Positions 35,907 to 47,126 of a DNA stretch of 64,000 nt are shown here, piece by piece. Positions within the stretch are counted from its first letter, which is position 1. Each line of letters begins with the position of its first letter. The notes under the pieces were generated by a model. It saw only the letters and a program-made list of their open reading frames with translations. It searched no databases and was not told where the DNA came from. The stretch is from Notolepis coatsorum (taxonomy: Eukaryota; Chordata; Actinopteri; Aulopiformes; Paralepididae): the NCBI GenBank assembly GCA_963971535.1, contig OZ020598.1, positions 86,390,122 through 86,454,121 on the forward strand. The letters run 5' to 3'. A program made the position numbers and the translations under genes.

Positions 35907-36467
35907 AACGATAATCTAGCGTTGATTTCAGGATGATTAGATAATCAGGCGAAAAATGACAACGTGATAACTGGATTTCACTAAAGGGCTATTATCGCGA
36001 CTTTTCCTGGGATTAGTAAGAATCACCCAAACTATACTCATATTCAAAACGGTATACAACGGAAATGTACAGATGAAATACGGATGAAATACGGAAGTAA
36101 CTCACTGACAATCGACGGGTGAATTAGATCCATAGCTATAATATTTCATATATTTTAAGCACTCGCAAGTGAACGAAGCGCCCCATTGAACAAAGCGCTG
36201 GTGTTCTACCCAGAAGGTAAACAGCGACCCCTGGCCGTGAATGTGTTAATGCTTTGTTCACCTAGATTTTTTGCTAAAGATGTGTACATCAGTATATCTT
36301 AAAACCATGGCTCAGGGGGGAAAAATTGCATATATGGGCCTGTGTCTTGGAAGATCTATGATATGAGTTTGTGTTATATTTTCATGCTGGAGAGTGTCCC
36401 CGGACGAGAGGCGTATTTGACTGAAAACGACCACACATGAATTCAATGCCATGAATGAGGACAGGTT

Positions 36468-36580
36468 AATAGAATAAAATAGAATAGAATAGAATAGAAT
36501 AGAATAGAATAGAATAGAATAGAATAGAATAGAATAGAAATACTTGTATTATCCCGTGGGAAATTTGACACTGCAAATCG
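36468..36580. repeat. (AATAG)n microsatellite with retroposon-like tail
   Basis: About 14 AATAG units followed by AATACTTGTATTATCCCGTG-GGAAATTT, similar in type to the tail at 14298-14345. From 36580 to 37560 no gene is seen; a poly-G tract lies at 36730-36746. Confidence 0.85.
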
Positions 36581-37565
36581 CTCAACATTTAGACAGGACA
36601 GGTCACGAATTAGAATAATAACACAAATCAATCAAGTTGCCTAGGATAAGAGTAGAGTAAAATAGAATAAAAATGAAATAAAATATACAGAAATAAATAC
36701 AGTAAAAATATACTGAGCATGGGGGAACGGGGGGGGGGGGGGGGGGTACAGGTAGTAATCAATATCAAGCCTGCCCCTTTTTTTGATCCTCCAATCACAA
36801 CCTTTTTGATTGTTTTAAACAGTTTTGATCGAAGGATCAAGAAAAGAGGGCGGGGCTTATATGTCAGTTGTTAGAGAATGGGTTTGAGAAGTGCTCCCCC
36901 CTCCCCCGAGAGCTACAAGGTGCCCATGAGCAAGGCACTCAACCCCCAACTACTCCAATGGAGGTGCTCAGTGGCAACACTGGTTGTCAGCTCCCTAGTG
37001 TGAGTGTGTTCTTTTGAAGTGGGGATGTCCTCGACTAAAAGATATTCTTAGTCAAGTAATAGTCATTTTGTCATATGATGTGATTTTATGCACATAGTCT
37101 GTTTAATTGATACAGATGAAGCCCTTCAGATTCAGGTCCCTTCTGCCACTCCTATGTCACTCAGGTGTTAATTTTTGGGGGCTGGTGGCCGTAAACAAAG
37201 GGAGGGTACTTAACTTAAGTGCTTCCCCAGGGAGGGGAAGATAATTTTTATATTGCAATGCATGATAAATAAACAGTGAAAAAAGCTAAAAAATCGGATG
37301 GGGCGAATACAAATGTAAGATGAAAATCTCCCCAGCCTGTGGGAGGCAGTGGAGGTGTGAAATCTGGCCCGGTCCAGAACAATAAGAGTCACAAAATCAG
37401 TTTGGAGTGGAGTGGTGGAGTAGTGGTAGAGTAGCAGTAGATGCTTGATTTTTAAGGGCTTTATCTGTACATCTTTAAAATCACATTTCCCAGATTTAGT
37501 TGGGGAAAAAAGCATCCATGACAAAAACATCACTTATTGTCTCTTACTCCTGTTTCTAGCTTAAT

Positions 37566-38180
37566 GGGTATATACATTTACATTTAGTCATTTAACTGAT
37601 ACTTTGATCCAAAGCGACTTACAAATTGTGAACAACAAGTCAGCAGGAGGGGTACATCTCTAGAAGGTAAGGGCCAGTGGCATTGTTCCTAAAATAGTGT
37701 CGAACTTGAGGGTTACACTCTGAGTACATAGTAGTATCAGACATATGCTAGTATGAGTACAGTAGAATAGTAGTAAGGTACATAATAGTAAAAAGACAGT
37801 AAGAAGGTTATTTATTTATTTTTATTTGAGATATTGTTTGAAGAGGTGTGTTTTTAGTCGACGGCGGGAAACTGGCCCGGGTTTCAGTTGTCCTGACTGT
37901 GGTGGGAAGTTCGTTCCACCATTGTGGAGCGAGGACCAAGAATTGCCTGCTTCTCTTTGATGACCCCCAGGAGCTCGAATAGGAGTGGGTTTGAGGCAGC
38001 CAGAAGATGTAGAGCGGAAGGGTCTTGAGGGGGTGTAGTTAGAGACCATTGACCGGAGGTAGGAGGGAGCCGTTCATTGCACAGTATGCCAGGTCAAGGA
38101 CCTTGAAGCAGATTTGTACAGCAATGGGAAGCCAGTGCAGCTCTCTAAGAAGTGGGGAAACATGGGCTGATTATAGTTCT
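37566..38180 (-). mobile_element. LINE 3' fragment (minus strand)
   Basis: Opens with the terminus ACATTTACATTTAGTCATTT. On the minus strand 38049-37822 encodes MVSNYTPSRPFRSTSSG and RRRLKTHLFKQYL, the same C-terminus as in 43153-44310. A 5'-truncated member of that LINE family. Confidence 0.75.
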
Positions 38181-38261
38181 TGGCACGCTGAGCATGGCAC
38201 TAAAACTGCCATGGTTTGTTGGTTCAATTCCCTCTGGGGCCCCCATACTGAGCAAGGACAC

Positions 38262-39120
38262 CGTGTCATAGATGCGAAGCGTTTCTCACATAGGCTCTAC
38301 TGGACCCATATTCACGACGCGTTTCTCACGTAGACTGTACTGCACCCATATTCATGAAGCGTTTCTCACATAGACTGAACTGGACCCATATTCATGAAGC
38401 GTTTCTCACATAGACTGAACTGGACCCATATTCACGAAGCATTTCTGTTAAGTAAAGCATTGATGTATGTTTGCATGTAACTGCATGATACTTATTCCAC
38501 AGCAAGAGGGCGCTGTCGGCAGATTGAGACTCGGTCTAATGACTGACGTCATGTACTAGATAAAAGGGAATGTTCCCCCCCTTTCTATCTCTCTGTGCTC
38601 TAGCTATTTCGGAGAGCAGGTCAAGTGGTACAAATGTGAAATAAACCATTCCGGTTAAGGCTAAAGATGACTACCTTGTCATGACAAGTTATTGCTGCAT
38701 ATGTGACTCTGACAACAGTTTCTCACATAGACTGAACTGGACCCATATTCACGAAGCATTTCTCACATAGACTGAACTGGACCCATATTCACGAAGCATT
38801 TCTCACATAGACTGAACTGGACCCATATTCACGAAGCATTTCTCACATAGACTGAACTGGACCCATATTCACAAAGCCTTTCTCACATAGACTCAACTGG
38901 ACCCATATTCACGAAGCATTTCTCGCATAGACTGTACTGGACCCATATTCACAAAGCCTTTCTCACATAGACTAAACTGGACCTATATTCACAAATCATT
39001 TCTCACAGACTGAACTGGACCCATATTCGCGAAGCGTTTCTCACATAGACTGAACTGGACCCATATTCATGAAGCGTTTCTCACATAGACTGAACTGGAC
39101 CCATATTCACGAAGCGTCTC
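38262..39120. repeat. 40-bp minisatellite split by a probable solo LTR
   Basis: The unit TCTCACATAGACTGAACTGG plus ACCCATATTCACGAAGCATT is repeated many times, with A/G variation at GCATTT/GCGTTT and some shortened copies. A 272-bp foreign segment interrupts it at 38446-38717. Confidence 0.93.
38446..38717. mobile_element. Probable solo LTR (272 bp)
   Basis: Begins TGTTAAGTAAAG and ends CTGACAACA (TG...CA). Flanking 5-mers ATTTC (38441-38445) and GTTTC (38718-38722) agree in four of five, the difference matching an A/G polymorphism in the surrounding repeat. It contains a TATA-like AGATAAAAGG and an AATAAA signal in LTR order. The family is not identified. Confidence 0.7.
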
Positions 39121-39579
39121 AAAGTGGCAGTACTGATCTGGACTGAGCTTCAGTCTGAATATGTTTCTTTGAATAAGACAAGTGGTCCTGGTCACTGATC
39201 TGGAGTCAGCTCCAACCTGTTCGTTTGAATAAGGTCATGAAGACATAGTGTTCTTGGTCACAGACCCCAGATGAGCACTCCCACTCTGAGAAGCTTAGTG
39301 AATATGCATCCGTGGTCTTACAAAGTGCCATGCCTGTGAGACGCCACATGGAGCTTAGTTAGTTAACTTAGTTAGTTAGTGACATTTCCAGTCTGAGCTG
39401 CTACGCATCTAATAATGTATGCAATGATTCCATTGTAAAGCACTTTGCACTGTAGAAGTGCAGTCATTCAAATGCATGTCATTCAATAAAGTTGGATTCA
39501 GCACATAGTTTTGTTATTGTTTTGACAATTGTTTTGAAAATTGTTTTCCCCCACTCCCCATCAGTTCCAAGTTCCAACC

Positions 39580-39908
39580 ATGGTGGACCAAGCGACGGCC
39601 GAGCAATTCTTGGACGGCAACCCGGAGTTCGCCAAGCAGTACTACGACGGCAAGTTCCGAGCTGAAATTGTCGCGGATCTTCTGACCGGCTCCAGGAAAG
39701 CGGCTTTGGACTTCAGACAGTACCACAAGCTGACGGCCGTGGAGGAGAGCGAGGTGATGTTCGATCTGCTGAGGGACATCCAGGACACCGTGCAGATGGA
39801 GAAGTCCATCTTCAACATGATGAGGCACATCAGCTTCATGATCAGAGCCGACCGCATGAGTCTCTTCATGTACCGGCAGAGGAACGGTGTGGCTGAGCTG
39901 GCGACCAG
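39580..39908 (+). CDS. pde6a: Rod cGMP phosphodiesterase 6 catalytic subunit, first coding exon
   Basis: This exon encodes 109 codons plus two bases. The product is the N-terminus of a photoreceptor PDE6 catalytic subunit, which hydrolyses cGMP at rod disc membranes when transducin removes the inhibitory gamma subunit. Visible landmarks are FAKQYYDGKFRAE, AALDFRQYH, EESEVMFDLLRDIQ, then the start of GAF-A with IRADRMSLFMYRQRNGVAELATR. The first part resembles vertebrate PDE6A more than PDE6B or PDE6C, although RQRNGVAELATR is also PDE6B-like, so pde6b is the main alternative. The start is the first ATG in good context (CCAACCATGG). The donor is ACCAG|GTTTGT. A pyrimidine tract and CAG at 39562-39564 just before the ATG could be an acceptor from an untranslated exon. 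The gene is incomplete here: only exon 2 follows, at 41242. Confidence 0.88.
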
Positions 39909-41241
39909 GTTTGTTTTTAAAACCAAGTTTGTTTGCCGGCTATTCGTTTCTTTAACTGAGTACATGTGTTTGGCTACCAGACCCATGGCACTACTATGTG
40001 TAGGCGTTGCCAGTTGGTGACATCAAAGTGAAAGCATTTGGTTACACTCGCTAGTTAACGGCAGCAGGTGTACAACCTGGCGAAGACAATGCTGATAGCC
40101 GCTACGCATGCGAGCAGGACACACCATCCCCACATTGGGTCTTGTTATCTAACTATTGCCCTACTTCTTTGACTCTGTGATGATGTGCCATGTTCCGCAT
40201 TATTATGTTGTTTTGGATAGCGGCAGCAGGTGTCATGCTAACTGGTCAGGGTTTAGCTAAAGCGGTCGATGAAGCTGTGGATGGCAAGTCTCGGAGTGGC
40301 CACTGGCGGGGCTTTGAGACTCACTATGTCCAGATCACACAGTTCCTTTCATACCTGGGAGCTGCCCAGTACAACCACAGTCTGACATTGTTGGCCAATG
40401 GGCAGCTGCACTGGTGCAGTTGGGGGTTAAGTGGGGGTATTGAGAGATGGGAGAGAGTTCCGGCGACCGTCTGGTCACAAACTCGCTTCTCTAACCTTTA
40501 GGCCACCGCTGGCCCAACTTGGTTGTGGTTGGAAACAGGATAATGTGGATGATGCCGTTCGAGGTGATGATTTAGGGAGATGCAGAGAAAGTTGTCTCTT
40601 TCTGATCTGTATGTATGTCCTGCCTTTTTAATAATGTTCCTTTGTGTTTTATTTTTATTTATTTGATTTTATCCCCCATCCCCTTTCCCCTAGGGGGCTT
40701 TTTACCCCCAAATAGGCCGTTATTGAAAATAAGAACTTGTTCTTAATTAACCTGCCTATTCAAATAAAGGTTTGATGATGATGATGATGATGAGAAGCAC
40801 CTACTGTACATGACCTGTGCATGCGTCCTACAAAAACGTCCTACAAAACGTCCATGTGTGAGTGAGTGAGTGAGTGAGTGAGTGAGTGAGTGAGTGAGTG
40901 AGTGAGTGAGTGAGTGAGTGAGTGAGTGAGTGAGTGAGTGAGTGAGTGAGTGAGTGAGTGAGTGAGTGAGTGAGTGAGTACAATTTACTTTACAGCCCAC
41001 AGCGGCAATCCTGCGGGCCAGGGAAAAACAAACAGTTTATCAGTTTTAAATTACATTGTTGTCTTATCATGTTGACGTTTTCAAAACAGCACCACGGTAA
41101 CACATGTTGGACCCATGGATGGTCTATATTGGCATAACATTGTTTGTGTTTTATATATTTTTTTGTACATTCACAAATGTAAAATTGTTCCCATTCATAT
41201 TAGAGCAACAGCTGTGTCTTTATCTTGACTCTGATCTGCAG
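39909..41241 (+). other. Intron 1 of the pde6a-like gene
   Basis: Bounded by GT at 39909 and AG at 41240-41241. It joins exon phase correctly (AG|G arginine codon). It holds SINE/LINE-tail-like text at about 40360-40780 (TTAGGCCACCGCTGGCCC; AAATAAAGGTTTGATGATG) and a long (GTGA)n tract. Confidence 0.8.
40857..40979. repeat. (GTGA)n microsatellite in intron 1
   Basis: About 30 GTGA/GAGT units; the THSL-repeat frame on the minus strand is an artefact. Confidence 0.98.
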
Positions 41242-41383
41242 GCTATTTAGTGTGAATAAAGACACCACTGTGGAGGAGTGTCTGGTGCCTCCAGACAGTG
41301 AGATCGTCTACCCACTGGACATGGGCATCGTGGGACACGTCGCCACCACCAAGAAGATGCTCAACGTCCCAGATGTCAAAGAG
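41242..41383 (+). CDS. pde6a: Rod cGMP phosphodiesterase 6 catalytic subunit, second coding exon
   Basis: It completes the arginine codon and adds 47 codons: [33 protein letters not shown] and [11 protein letters not shown]. This is the middle of the GAF-A domain, which binds noncatalytic cGMP. Phase matches exon 1. The acceptor is CTGCAG at 41236-41241 and the donor is [21 protein letters not shown] is shared with PDE6A, while PPDSEIV resembles PDE6B; together with exon 1 I favour pde6a. A very long (GT)n tract starts 18 bases after the donor. The next PDE6 segment (rest of GAF-A, GAF-B, HD-type catalytic domain with HNWRHG) was not seen on either strand before the window ends. Confidence 0.88.
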
Positions 41384-41401
41384 GTAGAGAGACAACTCCT
41401 C

Positions 41402-41562
<161 letters not shown>

Positions 41563-41611
41563 TGTCCTTGTGCAGATGTTGGTCGGACCTCACAAGACCA
41601 AGGGGCTATTT

Positions 41612-41925
41612 TATGGTTAGGTTAAAGTAAGGGTAAGGGTTACAGTAGGTTAAGTTTAGGGTTAAGGTAAGGGTTAGGGTTAGGTTAAGGTTAGGGTTAG
41701 GTTACGGTTAAGGTGAAGGTTATGTTAAGGTAAGGGTTAGGTTAAGGTAAGGGTTAGGTTAAGGTAAGGGTTATGTTAAGTTAAGGGTTATGGTATGGTA
41801 AGGATTCGGTTAAGGTAAGGGTTAGGTTAAGGTAAGGGTTATGTTAAGTTAAGGGTTAGGTTATGGTAAGGGTTCGGTTAAGTTAAGGGTTAGGTTAAGG
41901 TAAGGGTTAGGGTAGGGCTAGATAT
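41612..41925. repeat. Telomere-like GGTTAGGTTAAGGTAA minisatellite
   Basis: Degenerate tandem repeats of GGGTTAGGTTAAGGTAA, including true TTAGGG steps. It reads as an interstitial telomere-like satellite in intron 2. Confidence 0.85.
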
Positions 41926-42086
41926 ATAATGGTTATGGTGAAGGTCAGGGTGAAGTGAGACAAGGTCAAAGCGATGTCTCTGTATTATATATATTATTAT
42001 ATTATGTATTAGAGGAAAGCAAGAGAGCAGTTGTGAACGGGACAATAGATGGCCTGAAGATCCAGCAACATGTGCAGCGCCGTTAA

Positions 42087-42495
42087 CTCATTCAGCGCCA
42101 GTCACGATGATAGTCGGGTTAACTCGCCATCGCTTGAGCGCCAGACCCGAGTATAGTCGAGTTTTAATCGTTATTTCTTTTATTAGCGATATCCATTCAT
42201 TTTCATCCATCCAGCCTGATGTTATCGTTGGTAATGGGTCTGAGCTCGCAAAAGGGCAAATACCGCCGCCTATGCCTTCCAGTTGGTATTGCACCCCATT
42301 GGGAATGGTCTAGTTTCTTTTCTGGTACTATCCAAGCCGTGCGGGCGGGGTTTAAATACTCAGGCAAGGTAACCTGTTTCAACGATACTACTGCGAGGCT
42401 GCCCCCCCCCCCCCCCCCCCCCCCATCAGATACAAGGTAAGAACACTATATAAATTTGATCGTTGATCTGATATGTCTTTCTACCGTGATCACGG

Positions 42496-42527
<32 letters not shown>

Positions 42528-42959
42528 CTGTGTGCCGTTGAGTTTGAGGAGGCTGCGGCGGAGCCCCGCGGTCCAATACTCTTTTCATGTATGCACAAGG
42601 AAGGATAATAATGATAATCTAGCGTTGATTTCAGGAAGATACGATAATCAGGCGAAACATTTCGTGTTTAGTGTATTCCACTAAAACGCTATTATCCGTC
42701 TTTCTCTGGAATTACTCAGAGGCACCCAAAGTTATACTCGTATTCAAAAGGCTATAAAAAGGAAATGTACAGATGAAAAAACAATCCGTTTTGTACATGT
42801 TGACTGGATGCAACTAACTGATAATCGACGGGTGTATTAGACCCATAGCTATACTTTAAGATATATTTTAAGGACTCGCAAATCTCGCAGTCCCCCCATT
42901 GACTTACAGCGGTGGCGCACTAGCGCCATCTCGTGGATTAAGTGGTGGCGCTGAATGAG
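42087..42959. mobile_element. piggyBac-type MITE, 873 bp
   Basis: The 14-bp terminal inverted repeat CTCATTCAGCGCCA is perfect. TTAA flanks both ends (42083-42086 and 42960-42963). It contains a poly-C tract, a (GT)n tract and GGGCGGGGTTTAAATACTC text shared with 33697-36245. Confidence 0.92.
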
Positions 42960-43084
42960 TTAAGCCTTTCACTGCCACATGACAAAAAATGCAGTCCTGA
43001 GCCTTCAGATGCTCACAAAGTGCTGTGAAACTGAAACTGAAAAACATTGAATTTTTTTTTCATGAATTTATAAACCCCCCCCCC

Positions 43085-43152
43085 CCCGGACACCCCAGAC
43101 AGGGCGTGAAAAGAGGAGATGTCCGGGCAAAAGAGGACGTTTGGTCACCCTA
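43085..43152. repeat. hAT-like end fragment
   Basis: AGAGGACGTTTGGTCACCCTA at 43132-43152 has the look of a hAT terminus (inverted TAGGGTGACCAAACGTCC). The opposite end was not identified. Confidence 0.45.
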
Positions 43153-44310
43153 TATTAGACAGTAAGAAGATTAGTGTTTAGAAAATAATAATAATAACAA
43201 TAATTTCAGATATTGATTGAAGAAGTGTGTTTTTAGTCGACGGCGAAGGATTGGTCGGGTTTCGGCTGTCCTAACTGTGGTGGGAAGTTCGTTCCACTAT
43301 TGTGGAGCGAGGACCGAGAATAGGCGGCTTCTCGTTGATGACCCTCCAAGAGCTCGGATAGGAGTGGGTCTGAGGCGGCCAGAGGATGCAGAGCGGAGGG
43401 GTCTTGAGGGGGTGTAGTTAGAGACCATTGACCGTAGGTAGGCGTAGGCGGGAGCCGTTCCCTTCGCTGCACGATATGCCAGGTCGAGGACCTTGAAGCG
43501 AATGGGGAGCCAGTGCATGTTGGAGATCAGACGGGTGGCTGCGTTCTGGATGAGTTGAACAGGCTTGGCGGCAGCGGTCGGTGGACCAGCGAGCAGTGCA
43601 TTGCAGTAGTCGAGGTGAGACATGACTGTTGATTGGACAAGGAGTTGGGTGGCTTCTTTTGTCAGGAAGGGGCGGATCCTTCTGACATTGCTCAGGAGGA
43701 ACCTGCAGGTTCTGGTCATTTCAGCGATGTGAGCGGAGAAGTTCAGCCGGTCGTCAAGGACTACACAAAGGTTCTTGGCGGTCGGGGACAAGGCTACGGC
43801 TACATTTTACACTGTGATGGAAAGGTCGGTCAGCAGGGAGGATTTGGCCGGCAGGTGAAGCAGTTCTGTTTTGCTTAGGTTCAGTTTGAGGTGGTTGGTC
43901 GTCATCCAGGCGGAGATGTCGGACAGACGAGATCCACTCAGGGACATGGATATCTGAGGGAGGAAAGGAGAGGAAGAGTTTAGTATCATCGGCATAGCAA
44001 TGATATGAGACGGCATGGGATGTGATAATGTTACCCAGAGATTTGGTGTAGAGGGAGAAGAGGAGGGGTCCAAGGACCGAGCGCTGGGGGACACCCGTCC
44101 AAAGGGGCGTGGGGCAGACAGGGACCCTCTCCATGGTCGTCGAGGTAGGATGTCAGCCATGCCAGCCACTCCCATTCCTGTGAGGGATGCGAGGAGGATC
44201 TGATGGTTGACCGTGTCGAAGGCTGCCGACAGGTCCAGGAGAATAAAGACAGAGGAGAGGCCCTTCACTTTTGCTAAGTGAAGAGCCTCTGTGAAGAAGT
44301 GAAGAGCCAC
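43153..44310 (-). pseudogene. L2-group LINE reverse transcriptase fragment (minus strand)
   Basis: On the minus strand: ALHFFTEALHLAKVKGLSSVFILLDLSAAFDTVNH (RT motif A, quoted in part), [35 protein letters not shown] (YADD), [22 protein letters not shown], then HIAEMTRTCRFLLSNVRRIRPFL and SMVSNYTPSRPLRSASSGRL. It is spread over at least three frames with stops, and the 5' end is lost at 44310. Two shorter members are at 37566 and 16811. Confidence 0.85.
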
Positions 44311-44600
44311 TGAAACAGTTTGTGGTTGGGGTGGCAGGGGTCCTTAATAATCATGCAGGCTTTGCTGACACACCGTCTGTTGTATATATCCTGGATGGAT
44401 ATATACAACCACAGATGTCCTGGGCTGTTCATACGATCCTCTGTAGCGCTTTGTGGTTGAGGGCAGAGCAGTTTCCATACCAGGCGGTGATGCATCCAGT
44501 CAGGATGCTCTCGTTGTGCCTCTGTAGAAGCCTGTAGGATCTGGTGCCCCGTGCCGAATGTCTTCATCCGCCTGAGTTGAAAGAGGCGCTGTTGTGTTTT
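44311..44600 (-). pseudogene. Rex1/CR1-like RT C-terminal fragment (minus strand)
   Basis: Minus-strand text LKTFGTGHQILQA and IQDIYNRRCVSKACMIIKDP with HPNHKLFQ matches the C-terminal part of Rex1-like reverse transcriptases. It is frameshifted and fused end-to-end with the other LINE fragment. Confidence 0.7.
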
Positions 44601-44775
44601 CTGGTGTGCTCGTCCCAGGTAAGGTTCTCTGTGATGTCTGGTGTGCTCGTCCCAGGTAAGGTTCTCTGTGATGCCTGGTGTGCTGCTCCCAGGTGAGGTC
44701 CTCTGTGATGTCTGGTGTGCTGCTCCCAGGTGAGGTCCTCTGTGATGTCTGGTGTGCTGCTCCCAGGTGATGTCC
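44601..44775. repeat. 37-bp tandem repeat, 4.7 copies
   Basis: Units starting CTGGTGTGCT at 44601, 44638, 44675, 44712 and 44749, with small differences. Confidence 0.95.
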
Positions 44776-44785
44776 TCGGGAGGCT

Positions 44786-44936
44786 CGGGAGGTAAAGCGG
44801 TCGTCTGGTATTCCGGAGGTTCCCGGTTCGATTCTCCCTCCGCCCGGGCAGTGTGAATGTGTGAGTGAATGGGTCAAATGTGAGGAAGAAATTGTAAAGC
44901 GTTTTGGATAAAAGCTGCTATATAAATGCACCATAA
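44786..44936 (+). repeat. tRNA-derived SINE, shortened
   Basis: A-box-like GTAAAGCGGTCGTCTGG and B box GGTTCGATTC begin the unit. The 3' part AAAGCGTTTTGGATAAAAGC-TGCTATATAAATGCACC is the family tail. Longer relatives lie at 51893-52136 (minus) and 53540-53725 (plus). Confidence 0.8.
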
Positions 44937-45449
44937 AAAGCAACAAAGGACTCTGTTTAGCCATAGTTGTAGAGACTGGTCTAGCGCACAAGAGACTCAG
45001 CTTTGGGTTCTTCATGCAGAAGGCAGATCAGAGCGTCTGGACAGGACAGTCGGAACCAATTACATTCCACGTACGTTCCCACAACTTATTTTGAACGTTC
45101 CAGTTATTCCGAACAGAAACTAAATCAGGACACAAACAAAAACAAAATACATTGCATGTTCATGTAATTCAAATAATAAAGAAATATTTTCATTAAAGCC
45201 TGGATAGGTGGGGCCAATACTGGCTTCGCACCTGGCTCACACTATGATACAGAGGGACTCAAAGGTTGGCAGGCCCCCCCGCCAGGAAGAATGGATTACA
45301 CCTTTATTATGGTCCTATGGTCTTACATCATTTGTGGATCTTGGTCAGAATTCTAAGAACTTGTGCCTCAGGCCCTCTCAGAGAGGAGCTGTAGAGGAGG
45401 TCATGGAGGTTCTGACCCAATGTTTCATCAAGGGATCTGCTTCAGTTTC
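44937..45449. other. Non-coding stretch
   Basis: No recognisable gene; AT-rich text at 45110-45200. Confidence 0.4.
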
Positions 45450-45755
45450 CTTTCTCTCTTTCTCTCTCTCTCTTTCTCTCTCGCTCCTTCTCCCTCTCAC
45501 TCTCTCCCTCTCGCTCCTTCCCCCTCTCTCCCTCTCTTTCTCTCTCACTCCCCCCTCTCTCTCTTTCTCTCGCTCCTCCCCCATCTCTCTCTCCCCCGCA
45601 CCCCTCTCTCTCTCTCCCCCCTCTCTCTCTTTCTCTCTCCCTCCTTCCCCCTATCTCCCTCTCTCTCTCTTTCTCTCTCGCTCTCCCCTCCCCCTCTCTC
45701 GCTCCCCCTCCCCCCTCTCTCTCCCCCCTCCCCCCTCTCTCTCCCCCCTCCCCCC
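45450..45755. repeat. Polypyrimidine (CT)n/(CCCCCT)n tract
   Basis: About 300 bases of almost pure C and T. Ser/Leu/Pro frames through it are artefacts. Confidence 0.98.
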
Positions 45756-45818
45756 CATGGGCGGAGTTTATGGGGGTTCAGGGGGTGCATTGCACCCCCT
45801 GGTGGCCGGGGGTGAAAT

Positions 45819-45853
<35 letters not shown>

Positions 45854-46504
45854 ATCAAGATTATTTTTATTTTAATAAAATTATAATAATTGTGAGAAAC
45901 AAATCTGAATTCTATTATGTTTTGTTTTACAATACATTCATTTTATAGTAGTAATCATGTCACATTATAAGGCGAACCTTCTGTAGTGTGGCAGTGAAAG
46001 GGTTAACGGCAACGCGCGGCCAGCAGCAGCAGCAGCGCGATACAAAGCCACTTATTCTGAGATGATAATTAATGTATCTGGATAACCAATGCACGAATTT
46101 TGTCGAGGCAGGTAGCGTTATTTCGGGAAAATTGATATCTATAGCCTGGTATATTTTTCGTCCACGAAAAATGGAGGCTGTAATAATTATTATTGCTCGA
46201 GAGTCTCTATGAATAATAATAATTAGAGCCTAAGTCAGTTAAAAATGATCCCCCGTAGTGCTGTGTGTGTGAGTGTGTGTGTGTGCTGCTGTACTACCTA
46301 AATAAAATAAAAAATTAGGGGTTAGGGCATTGTAAAAACGCTAAAATAATAAAATAAAGGTCAAAAAAAATATAGTATATGGTTCTCTCCTCTCTGTACA
46401 CCCCGTCCCCACGGGTGCCCTGCCGGGGGGCCATGGACGCGACTATATAGTATAGTTCGCCAAGCAGTCGCACCCCCTGGCGTCAAGTTCAAACTCCGCC
46501 TATG
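45756..46504. mobile_element. hAT-like element, 749 bp, in a CT-rich tract
   Basis: Terminal inverted repeat CATGGGCGGAGTTT/CATAGGCGGAGTTT (13 of 14) is followed by similar GGGGGTGC text at both ends. The flanking 8-mers CTCCCCCC (45748-45755 and 46505-46512) are identical, though in low-complexity sequence. It carries a 65-base segment (46379-46443) that is repeated inverted at 48823-48887. Confidence 0.68.
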
Positions 46505-46512
46505 CTCCCCCC

Positions 46513-47118
46513 TCTCTCTCTCCCACCCCCCACCTCCTGTTGGTAGTACATCTTTGTATGAAAGGCCCATTAATCTGTTTCACTGAACCCAAACATGTCC
46601 TTCCAACATGTAGTATATTCATTGGCTTTGTTGTGCATGAGGGCCACTTTCCCCCAGTAGCCTAAAGAGTGGTTTGTCAGAGCAATGGGCCACGTGAGGG
46701 AAGGAGTCTTTATTTATAGAGCACACTCTCAGCACAATAATGCAACCCTGAAGTGCTTCACAAACACTTAAGATAGAAAATGTAATAGAAAAAAGAGCAA
46801 TTTCATAATAACAAATGCACACTTCAAAAAACATAAAACGAACAGCCTATAGGGCTCGGGAAGTGGCTGGGAAGTTAGGTGGATACTACATGGTGCTGCA
46901 GACACCATCCGCCATCGTTAGTGGATCACTTGCATTGAGAAAGCGCTAAAACTGCTAAATGTATAAAACCCGGAGGAAGGGATGGAGGTTTGTTCCCACG
47001 ATGCTCGTGAGATTCTCACACAACATTTACAAGCCATCTGTTGGTCCAGAACTCCCCCTGTTGGCAAACACAGTCAACCGGAGTGGCCCACTACAAAAGG
47101 GATTATTATATACTTATT
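46513..47118. other. Non-coding stretch with a LINE-tail-like segment
   Basis: TCTTTATTTATAGAGCACAC...AAGTGCTTCACAAACAC near 46700-46770 resembles the LINE 3' ends at 31976 and 61126. No gene. Confidence 0.5.
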
Positions 47119-47126
47119 GTTATGTG

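Larger units (their letters stand above)
33697..36245. mobile_element. piggyBac-type element split by a LINE
   Basis: Left end CACATTCCCGGCC and inverted right end GGCCGTGAATGTG match in 12 of 13. The right flank is TTAA (36246-36249); the left flank is CCAA, a decayed TTAA. Interior segments at 33890-34020 and 35905-36230 are closely similar to 42290-42420 and 42605-42950, showing the two elements belong to one family. A 5'-truncated LINE (about 34290-35906) interrupts it. Confidence 0.72.

Noticed and set aside
45208-45948. 246-residue plus-strand frame
   Set aside because: Most of it is a Ser/Leu/Pro translation of the polypyrimidine tract, followed by hAT-like end sequence.
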